Shown here: positions 7,896-14,030 of the stretch, in pieces
How positions within the stretch are numbered: position 1 is the first letter of the stretch
How the letters are laid out: each line of letters begins with the position of its first letter
NCBI GenBank assembly: GCA_002238555.1
Contig: MPMO01000050.1
Location: 1-36,646 of the forward strand
Origin: Caldilineaceae bacterium bin34
GTDB taxonomy: Bacteria > Chloroflexota > Anaerolineae > Caldilineales > Caldilineaceae
Direction: 5' to 3'
DNA length: 36,646 nt
Program-made: the position numbers and the translations under genes
Notes under the pieces: model-generated
What the model was told of the DNA's origin: nothing
Databases searched by the model: none
Seen by the model: the letters and a program-made list of their open reading frames with translations, nothing else

Positions 7896-8606
7896 TCACG
7901 TACCCCGGAGTTGGTATAGGTCCGCCAACTGCTGGATCAGAGACCAGAATTTCCGGAGGTGGCGCTCCCTGTGTGCCAGCACGTCCTTGACAAAAACCTG
8001 CTGCGATTCCCTCTCCTTGCTGGCCTCGGGAACGGGCAAGCGGATAATACCGCGCAGGGACAGATGGGGGTCTTCTTGGTTGGAAGGTCTCAGGTGTTCG
8101 GTCCAGAAGAGGGCCAACTCCTTGCCTTCCTGCTCGTACGAGGCTCTCATCTCCAAGGCGGGCTGTGTGTCTCCCAGCGTCAAGCGTTGGTCCAAGGGCG
8201 AGGATAGTCCTGCCCCGTCCGGGAGGCGAATGTTGCCTTCGAGATTAAAGCCCACGGCGTGGAACACGTTGGCGGGGGCGATCTCCACATAGCGGGACAC
8301 CACCTGGTGTCCCCGAAACTCCGATACCTGGAGCGAATCCCCCTTCTGGGTCACGACCAGATAGTCTGGGTTGGCCCACACCGTCACCCCATTGGTGTAG
8401 TGGAAGGAAGTCTGGCTACCACCCACCACCGCCGGTGTTTCCGCCGGTGTTTCCAGGCTCCAGTCGCCATCCACGATACCGTTCTGGCGGAAGGACTCGG
8501 GATTGATGAAGTTGGGGTTGTAGCCCGAAATCACCACCATGGCGGTCAATTCAGCCAAGGTAAAGGCGGCTGGTACTGCGTCCGGGCCGGGTAGGGACTC
8601 GCTCAC
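7896..8606 (-). CDS. Hypothetical beta-rich protein, first gene of a three-gene operon
   Basis: 236 residues from GTG 8606, preceded by AAGGAAGTG as ribosome binding site. The middle is beta-strand rich, with NPNFINPESFRQNGIV, NGVTVWANPDYLVVTQKG and EIAPANVFHAVGFNLEGNIRL. The C-terminus is helical (FVKDVLAHRERHLRKFWSLIQQLADLY). No signal peptide, membrane segment or catalytic motif. The layout (beta core with conserved polar turns, helical tail) is typical of conserved hypothetical proteins seen in small multi-gene cassettes, but I cannot name the family. It leads the operon 8606 to 6200. The 147 bp upstream (8607-8753) should hold the promoter, but I see no clear hexamers. Confidence 0.65.
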   Translation of the reverse strand: MSESLPGPDAVPAAFTLAELTAMVVISGYNPNFINPESFRQNGIVDGDWSLETPAETPAVVGGSQTSFHYTNGVTVWANPDYLVVTQKGDSLQVSEFRGHQVVSRYVEIAPANVFHAVGFNLEGNIRLPDGAGLSSPLDQRLTLGDTQPALEMRASYEQEGKELALFWTEHLRPSNQEDPHLSLRGIIRLPVPEASKERESQQVFVKDVLAHRERHLRKFWSLIQQLADLYQLRGT

Positions 8607-8753
8607 GGGTATTCACTTCCTTGGTATAGCCCGTGAGCCCCACCACCGTTGCGCGGTCGGGGATGTCCGGGCCTGATCTTGAAGTAGTGTACGTGGAACA
8701 GCCGTATTCTAAACCCTGTTGTAACACACTTGGCGAACAACGGGGTCCCGTCC

Positions 8754-9530
8754 CAGGGCGATTGCATCTAAATGGGTTTGGGCTTGAGGCCGATCAGTTG
8801 GCACAGGTAGTCCTTGTTCCAGGCCGCCGCCAGGCGCTTGTTGGCGATGCCCACCCTGGATACTGGTCCTGGCGTGAGCGATGCGCTTGAGGATGGCCAT
8901 GTTGTGGGCGGCGTGACCCGTGCGGATGCGCCTGTCGTCCTCGCCAAAGGCTACGTCCAGGACCCAGTGGTGGGCGTTTTCGATGCTCCAGTGCTGTCGC
9001 ACCGCCTGCAGCCGAGGCTCGGCCTTGGGGGGCAGGCTGGCAATGAAGATGCGGACATCGGTCGTGACCCGGTCCCCGCAGCGGCGTTCGCACTCGACCC
9101 AGACCCGACTGACCAGGTCGCACCACTCGCGGTCGGGGTCGACATGGGCGAGCAGGGCGGGGTCGCCCGTCGTCCAGCAGCGGCGGATTTCAATCCGGCC
9201 ATGATCCTTCCCGACCGTGTCCGCATAGTCGTGGGGACAGCCGGCGAAGTTTCCGGCCCGTTCCAGGGCAAACGTGTCCTCCAGGCGGTTGTGGAGATCC
9301 TTGTGGTTGGCCCGCAGGCGCAGCACGTAGTTGGCCCCCTGCTTCCGAATCTGGCGAGCGATCGCCTTCTGGCAACCCCACCCAGAGGGTACCCGATCGA
9401 GGGTCACAAGGCAGCCCGTCAGGCACAGCATGCACAGCAGTTCCGGGATGGCCGTGATTTCGTTGGACTTGTCGTCCACGGCCGTCTGGGCCAGCACCAA
9501 GCGGCTGGCCGGACCCAGGTGCTATTACGG
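8754..9530 (-). mobile_element. 5'-truncated ISAs1-family element
   Basis: The right-hand terminal repeat CAGGGCGATTGCATCTAA begins at 8754. The transposase reads leftward from LGPASRLVLAQTAVDDKSNEIT (about 9520), through GCLVTLDRVPSGWGCQK, HWSIENAHHWVLDVAFGED and GHAAHNMAILKRIAH. A frameshift near 8850 follows; the original C-terminus (NKRLAAAWNKDYLCQLIG, stop at 8770-8768) lies in the next frame. The N-terminal third and the left terminal repeat are gone. This copy is clearly a different subgroup from the 3720-4818 element. Confidence 0.85.
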
Positions 9531-9595
9531 TCTGTCACGCCCCGACAGGGGCTTGACTTGCAACACAGTTGCTGAACAGTGACATAGCGAAGCGG

Positions 9596-9820
9596 TCACA
9601 CTACCTGTTCAATCCCATAGTCGAACGGATAGTCTCTCAATTCACCTTGCATCCAATAGGCATACTGCAAGCCTGGACCCGGGATCTGTTCGTCCACCTG
9701 CACCCACAGCGGGTACAGATCCTGTTCGAAGTTGTGGTCAGCCATCTGCGACAGGGTGTTGATGTCGCCGATAAGGCCGTTGGTGTGGGCCTGGAGCAGG
9801 TCGCGCAGCTGTGGGTTCAT
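9596..9820 (-). pseudogene. C-terminal remnant of an unknown gene
   Basis: From MNPQLRDLLQAHTNGLIGDI to the stop at 9596 the minus frame reads like genuine soluble protein (LYPLWVQVDEQIPGPGLQYA, then YWMQGELRDYPFDYG), 74 residues. Upstream the same frame runs into low-quality Arg/Gly sequence, and no Shine-Dalgarno precedes the ATG. It is probably the tail of a larger gene cut by IS rearrangement. The family is not recognised. Confidence 0.4.
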
Positions 9821-9905
9821 GTGGATCACGCTCTGGACTAAACGTAGCCACTGTCGGGCACATTGCCCCAACCACCGAACTCTCACTCCCCCGCAGGAAC
9901 CCTCC

Positions 9906-10130
9906 ATGCCCCATTTCGACGAAGTCCTGACGATTCTGCGCGACCGTGCGCCTGACCCGTTTGCCCAGGGCCGCAGGGTAGCCGCGTTGCCCCTGTGGGC
10001 CAGGTCGCAGGCGCGAACGTCGGCGAGGATTGGATCTCGCACGGATAGACTTCGGGACTGGCTGGTTGCGCTTCGGGGATGCGGGCCTCCAGTTCTTTGT
10101 CCCCCGCGTCAATGGATGGTGTTGCGGTAG
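9906..10130 (+). CDS. Doubtful small ORF, possibly transposase 5' remnant
   Basis: 74 codons from ATG 9906 with AGGA 7-10 bases upstream. The first 25 residues (MPHFDEVLTILRDRAPDPFA) look like a real N-terminus; the rest is Arg-rich and unconvincing. The position inside IS debris suggests the start of a lost transposase or IS accessory gene. Confidence 0.25.
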   Translation: MPHFDEVLTILRDRAPDPFAQGRRVAALPLWARSQARTSARIGSRTDRLRDWLVALRGCGPPVLCPPRQWMVLR

Positions 10131-10568
10131 CCGGTCAGCACGCCGTGCAGCATGACGGCGAACCCCGCGACCTCGTCCAGGTAGTGGAGTTGCAGGGCCG
10201 ACGCCATCTTCCAAAGGAACGCGGACGGTCCCCAACAGGCGCGTGCCGACTTGGCGCGGCGACACCGATGCAGCCACGGCGCGCGCGGCCCGGGAACGAC
10301 GCACGGCCTGGCGCCGGGACCCTCCCGTGGCCTGGCGCGTGCAACTGGAACGGCTGGTCCACTGCGAACCGGTAGGCCGGGCAGCAGGGGCACGGAACAC
10401 ATCCCGGGATGGCGTTTGTGGCTGATACCAACACCATAACAGGAGCCGTGCTCCCCCTCATGGGTCCGTGGCCGTCGCTGCCCGCGGGGTTCCCGCCAGC
10501 CAAAACAGGGTGATTAATCTCTGACCGGGCTGAGGGATTTCTTATCTCAAAAACTGTTCACACCATTG
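10130..10568 (-). mobile_element. IS4-type (YREK) element remnant with one terminal repeat
   Basis: The outer 26 bp at 10543-10568 (TATCTCAAAAACTG...CACCATTG) are identical to the right terminal repeat of the full element at 36621-36646. The adjoining 150 bp, including GGGCAGCAGGGGCACGGAAC, match that element's transposase 5' region. Further inward the similarity is lost; minus-strand frames give helical scraps such as HYLDEVAGFAVMLHGVLTGY, and the left end cannot be found. The terminal repeat lies 36 bp from the stop of the Ntn-hydrolase gene. Confidence 0.7.
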
Positions 10569-10604
10569 AGGCTATTCAAACCGGAAATATTTGGACAAAT
10601 ACAG

Positions 10605-11378
10605 TCACTTGGATTTCTTTAACTTCGATATACCTCTATCATCCTCAGGGACATCAAGCGTAAGGAACTCATGCACCACACCTTGCATTGCCTCCTTCAT
10701 TCTTTGCATCAATCGACTGAACCTCTCGTTGGCTTCTTCACCTTGAACCACAACAGGGGACCCGACACTGGAAATTGAACACATGTTAATTGGCAGACCG
10801 CTACCTGATCCCTGTGTTGAAACAGTGTGCATCAAGGCCCATCCAACATAAACCAGAGCCTCTGCAATCGAGGGTAGTTCCTCCTTCCAAAACACATCAC
10901 GTAAAAACTCAAGAAAGGGCTCTGCCGTGCGCCTCCCACTCCCGATTGCAACAAACGGCTTCCTGTGGTCGAAGTATTGGGGTTGGCATTTCGGACCCGA
11001 GAACATGAGGATCTGGTTCGGACACGAGTCTGGTGCTGCAAACACAATCAGCGCATGATTGGACATTGGTCGTTCATAGCCTAAGTTCTCTTGTGCGCGC
11101 AATATGCTGTTGCGGATCTCACACGCACGTTTAATCGGATCCAATGCATGATCCGAGCTTTCCTTGAAGTAACGCTCAATCGCCAACTTCATCCAGTCAC
11201 CGCGCGCCGCATGGCCCGCGGTTGCCGCCATCATACGCCAATGTTTCAGTTTTGAAATCCAAATTTTTTGTTTTGTGATCTCGTAGGTATGCTCTTCCGA
11301 TCCGGGAGGAAGTGAACTGGCACTGTCGGCACCGAGTACCACGCCGTTACTACAGATCATCCCTATGATTGTGGTCAT
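10605..11378 (-). CDS. Proteasome-beta/HslV-like Ntn-hydrolase (threonine peptidase)
   Basis: 257 residues. After removal of Met1 the protein would begin TTIIGMICSNGVVLGADSAS, the 20S proteasome-beta/HslV N-terminus. Thr1 is the nucleophile, Asp17 falls exactly in place, and TKQKIW (Lys37 of the mature form) aligns with the catalytic-lysine segment (Lys33 in proteasomes). AIGSG at 144-148, then a helix (IAEALVYVGWALMHT), matches HslV in order. The S2-like Ser-Gly-Ser-Gly segment follows at 191-194. HslV is about 175 residues, so this protein has an insertion near 80-135 and a 50-residue charged tail. No HslU ATPase or proteasome-alpha gene is nearby. It starts 4 bp after the stop of the winged-helix gene (TGAGGCCATG), so the two are coupled. 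Base composition is more AT-rich than the core genes. Activity is inferred, not shown. Confidence 0.8.
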   Translation of the reverse strand: MTTIIGMICSNGVVLGADSASSLPPGSEEHTYEITKQKIWISKLKHWRMMAATAGHAARGDWMKLAIERYFKESSDHALDPIKRACEIRNSILRAQENLGYERPMSNHALIVFAAPDSCPNQILMFSGPKCQPQYFDHRKPFVAIGSGRRTAEPFLEFLRDVFWKEELPSIAEALVYVGWALMHTVSTQGSGSGLPINMCSISSVGSPVVVQGEEANERFSRLMQRMKEAMQGVVHEFLTLDVPEDDRGISKLKKSK

Positions 11379-11382
11379 GGCC

Positions 11383-11829
11383 TCAGGCCAGAATGCTGTT
11401 GGCGGCCATGTCCGGATATGCCGCGTAGACCGCCTTCACCAACTGGTTGAAATTTTGCTCCAACACCCAAGTCACCACGTTGGACAGAAGCCTTTGCGTT
11501 GGTTGATCCATCCTTCCGTATATGGAATTTGCCAATTCCTGGCCTTCAGGTGTCAAACGATAAGTCCGAATGGCTGGTTCCCGCAGCCCAATCTCAGCCA
11601 ATCCTTCGCGCCTCAGGCATTCAATCTGTGCATACACCCCTTTGTCGAAAGGCCCGTAGTGATAAGGCTCAAAGGTGAAATGGGTATGGCCGTTCGCAAG
11701 GCCCAAGGCATGCGAATCCGCAGCGAGATCCTGAAGCAGGAAGAACAGCTTTTGGATCTGGACCGGTGTGAATTCTCTTTGATTGGCCGGCTGCATGCCG
11801 GCAAGAACGAACTCGCGTCTATCGGTCAT
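11383..11829 (-). CDS. SocA/YwgA-like winged-helix (Panacea-type) protein
   Basis: 148 residues from ATG 11829; GTG two codons upstream is an alternative. The pattern FTPVQIQKLFFLLQ (20-33), FEPYHYGPFDKGVYAQIECL (53-72), a short wing (EGLAEI), RTYRLTPEGQELA (88-100) and the C-terminal FNQLVKAVYAAYPDMAANS (127-145) is that of small QKL/YGPF proteins related to YwgA and, more distantly, to DUF4065/SocA antitoxins. Known DUF4065 proteins act as antitoxins or, in the case of SocA, as an adaptor delivering the toxin SocB to ClpXP. Here it is the first intact gene of a pair with a proteasome-like peptidase, so an adaptor, sensor or antitoxin role is plausible. The family relation is from motif memory and should be checked. 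Confidence 0.7.
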   Translation of the reverse strand: MTDRREFVLAGMQPANQREFTPVQIQKLFFLLQDLAADSHALGLANGHTHFTFEPYHYGPFDKGVYAQIECLRREGLAEIGLREPAIRTYRLTPEGQELANSIYGRMDQPTQRLLSNVVTWVLEQNFNQLVKAVYAAYPDMAANSILA

Positions 11830-11835
11830 AGCCAC

Positions 11836-11919
11836 TCAGTCCTTGGCAAGGAACTCGCCCAGCCCTTCACGTGTGGGGCCACAGTGTACAACAAGCGTAA
11901 TGCCAACCATGTCCCGCAT
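11836..11919 (-). pseudogene. C-terminal fragment of a gene cut by ISAs1
   Basis: Exactly from the ISAs1 terminal-repeat edge (11919/11920) the minus strand reads MRDMVGITLVVHCGPTREGL and continues GEFLAKD to a TGA at 11838-11836, just upstream of the winged-helix start. The strand-like VGITLVVH and tidy stop suggest the tail of a third, upstream operon gene removed by the IS. A 27-residue leader peptide is the alternative. Not recognised. Confidence 0.35.
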
Positions 11920-12290
11920 CAGGGCAATTGCATCTAAATTGGGTCTGCCAACGGGGTGGGTTGGTCCGCAGGGCAAACGCAAAGTCGGGTTCAGGGCAGG
12001 GCGGAGGCCAGAATCCAGGGTTGGCATCCGATGCGGTCGCGCAGCAGGCCGATGAACACATCCTTGCCGGAATGCTGCTGAAGCGTGCGCAGCATGTTCA
12101 GGGCGGCCCGGCGCAGGATGCCCATCACGGCGGGCGCGTGCCCCGTGCGCATGCGACAGGCGTCCTCCCGGAACTGCACGTCCAGGGTGCGGTGCAGACC
12201 GTTCTCCACCCTCCAGTGGCTGCGGACGAGCGCCAGCAGGGCCTGCGCGTCCACCGGCCGGCTCGCGATGTAGTAGCGCACGAAGAACTA
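11920..12290 (-). mobile_element. ISAs1-family 3' fragment
   Basis: Begins at the terminal repeat CAGGGCAATTGCATCTAA (11920) and carries the last 96-100 transposase residues (12290-11991): RYYIASRPVDAQALLALVRSHW, VENGLHRTLDVQFREDACR with the catalytic Glu, and LRTLQQHSGKDVFIGLLRDR. An in-frame TAG and loss of similarity near 12290 mark the break. It belongs to the same subgroup as the fragment at 1-131. The 5' three quarters of the element are missing. Confidence 0.82.
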
Positions 12291-12295
12291 GCCCT

Positions 12296-12321
12296 GCCGG
12301 CAAGGCCATGGCCTTGCCGGC
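12296..12321 (-). terminator. 26-bp palindromic hairpin after the HNH remnant
   Basis: A perfect palindrome with arms GCCGGCAAGGCCA lies 24 bp beyond the minus-strand stop of the HNH remnant (12347-12345). The stem is strong and GC-rich, without a following T-run. Its position suits a transcription terminator or mRNA 3'-end stabiliser. The ISAs1 fragment breaks off right next to it. Confidence 0.5.
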
Positions 12322-12344
12322 GCGTCCCAAATTACGGGTCAAAG

Positions 12345-12479
12345 CTATCCGTACCGCATGTCCATGAACCGCTGGTAGTCGGGGCTGTACCGCATGCGCT
12401 GGTGTCCCGGCTGTTCGGCGTGGCATTCCAGGCACAGGCTAATGAGATTGTCCGGCGTGTCCGTTCCGCCGCGCCCCCG
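12345..12479 (-). pseudogene. HNH endonuclease C-terminal remnant, cut by an IS4 element
   Basis: Forty-four codons up to the IS edge read RGRGGTDTPDNLISLCLECH followed by a Pro/Tyr-rich tail ending MDMRYG. The GG-D-x3-NL-x3-C-x2-CH pattern is the second half of the HNH nuclease motif, with the final Cys and His of the metal/active-site cluster. The upstream half (first Cys pair and catalytic His) should lie beyond the IS at 13818 and up, but I could not find it there, so the gene is broken and partly deleted. Confidence 0.7.
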
Positions 12480-13817
12480 CTGACAGGGGTAGGTAAAGCC
12501 AATCCGGGGTGAAAAAACGATCAAGGAAGCAGAAAAAGCATGGCGGGTTATCCTGTATCAAGAACCAACAAGATACCGGGAGCCGACCATGCTTCTTCCG
12601 TCCGCATTCTATCCCCATGCGGAGTGCATCGCCAAGCATCTGCCGCATCTGCGTCCCAGCCAGGTCAAGGGCCTGGCCCTGTGGGTCGGTGCCACCATCC
12701 TGGCCCGCAGCAGCTGCCAGAACGCGGTCCTGGGGGCTCTGCTGACCTTGGGGCTGGGCTGGCACACGACGCGCCAGTACCTGCGGGAGTGGCTGCGCGA
12801 CGGGGCCGACCGGGCCGCGCCCTGCCGGATCCAGCTGGACGTGCAGGCCTGTTTCGCACCGCTCCTGCGCTGGGTCCTGGCCTGGTGGCAGGGAACGGAA
12901 CTGACGCTGGCCATTGACCCGACCTCCAAGGGCGAGGCCCTGGTGGCCCTGGTCGTCAGCGTGGTCTACCGGGGCCTGGCCATCCCCGTGGCCTGGCGCA
13001 TCAAGACCGGCGGCCAACCCGGTCCCTGGATGCCGGACCTCTGCGACCTGCTGGACTGTCTGGGTGCGGTGGTGCCCCCGGACATGACCGTGCGCGTGCT
13101 CTGCGACCGGGGCCTGCAGAGCCCCCGCCTGTGGAAGGCCATCCGCCGCCAGGGCTGGCACCCCTACATGCGCTACGACCGCCACATGACCTTCCAGGCC
13201 GCGACCGGACCCCGCGGGCCGGCCTGGCGCTTCGTGGCCCGCGAAGGGCAGTACACGGTGACGGCCGGGAAGGCCTTCCGCGCACGCAAGCGGTCCTGCA
13301 CCCTGATCGTGCTCTGGGTTCCCGGCCAGGAGAGCCCTTGGGTCGTGCCCGCGGACGAGGCCCCCGACGACGTGGACCTCGGCGCCTACGGCCTGCGCGT
13401 CTGGATCGAACAGGGCTTCCGCACGCGCAAGCGCATGGGCTGGCAGTGGCATCGCACCCGCCGCCTGGATCCGGCGCGCGTGGACCGGCACGGGCTGGTC
13501 CTGGCCGTGGCCACCCTCTGGGTCCTGGCCTACGGCACGCGCGTGGAGGAGGCCCGCCTGCGCGGCCTGGCGCCCGGCCGGGTGCGGCGACCGCCCCCGG
13601 AGCCGGCCGCCCCCGACCACCGGCCCCTGAGCGTGTTTCAGCTGGGCTGGTACCAGGTCCAGCGGCTGCTGCACCGCGGCTATGCCTGGGCGCGGGTCTG
13701 GCTGCAGCCCCTGCCCGGACCGGATCCGCCCGACGGGATGCAGTGGGTGGACCCGCCCGCCGGGTAGCTCCTTTTTGGCACAAAGATGCGGATTGGGGCT
13801 TTACCTACCCCTGTCAG
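12480..13817 (+). mobile_element. IS4-family element, apparently intact
   Basis: 21-bp perfect terminal inverted repeats begin CTGACAGGGGTAGGTAAAGC (left 12480-12500, right complement 13797-13817). The similarity continues a few bases inward (AATCCG) after a two-base gap. The 1338-bp element contains a single full-length transposase. No clear target duplication flanks it. It lies inside the HNH gene remnant. Confidence 0.88.
12589..13767 (+). CDS. IS4-family transposase
   Basis: 392 residues with the DDE/YREK plan. LTLAIDPTSKGEALVALVVS holds the first catalytic Asp (about residue 107), VRVLCDRGLQSPRLWKAI the second, and YGLRVWIEQGFRTRK gives exactly Y-(2)-R-(3)-E-(6)-K with the catalytic Glu. 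The N-terminus has a helical DNA-binding region (LPHLRPSQVKGLALWVGA). The length is normal for the family and the frame is unbroken, so the transposase looks functional. ATG 12589 follows within 110 bp of the left terminal repeat. Confidence 0.9.
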   Translation: MLLPSAFYPHAECIAKHLPHLRPSQVKGLALWVGATILARSSCQNAVLGALLTLGLGWHTTRQYLREWLRDGADRAAPCRIQLDVQACFAPLLRWVLAWWQGTELTLAIDPTSKGEALVALVVSVVYRGLAIPVAWRIKTGGQPGPWMPDLCDLLDCLGAVVPPDMTVRVLCDRGLQSPRLWKAIRRQGWHPYMRYDRHMTFQAATGPRGPAWRFVAREGQYTVTAGKAFRARKRSCTLIVLWVPGQESPWVVPADEAPDDVDLGAYGLRVWIEQGFRTRKRMGWQWHRTRRLDPARVDRHGLVLAVATLWVLAYGTRVEEARLRGLAPGRVRRPPPEPAAPDHRPLSVFQLGWYQVQRLLHRGYAWARVWLQPLPGPDPPDGMQWVDPPAG

Positions 13818-13967
13818 GAGCCCCGACCCCAGTCGCGCCCGGTGGTTGGCCGAGGTATGCGGCGATGCCACACCCTGCAGTCTGCTCCACCTGGTGGTTG
13901 GCGAGGGTACGACCGGACCCGCCATGATGCACAGGTCAGTGTCCCGGTGCGTCCGCAGGGCGGGGGA

Positions 13968-13991
13968 GGTCGTGGCCGCGTTGCCACGACC
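13968..13991 (-). terminator. Hairpin downstream of the ankyrin gene
   Basis: GGTCGTGGC and GCCACGACC form a 9-bp perfect stem with a 6-base loop, 40 bp past the minus-strand stop of the ankyrin lipoprotein gene. No T-run follows, so intrinsic termination is only possible. The rest of 13818-14030 shows nothing recognisable. Confidence 0.4.
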
Positions 13992-14030
13992 TTGTGGCGT
14001 CGTTGTTGGACACGCGGGGGTGGGCCTGCG

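Noticed and set aside
12470..13830. Target-site duplication for the IS4 element
   Set aside because: The flanks (GCGCCCCCG on the left, GAGCCCCGA on the right) share only a GCCCC core at different distances, which is not convincing.
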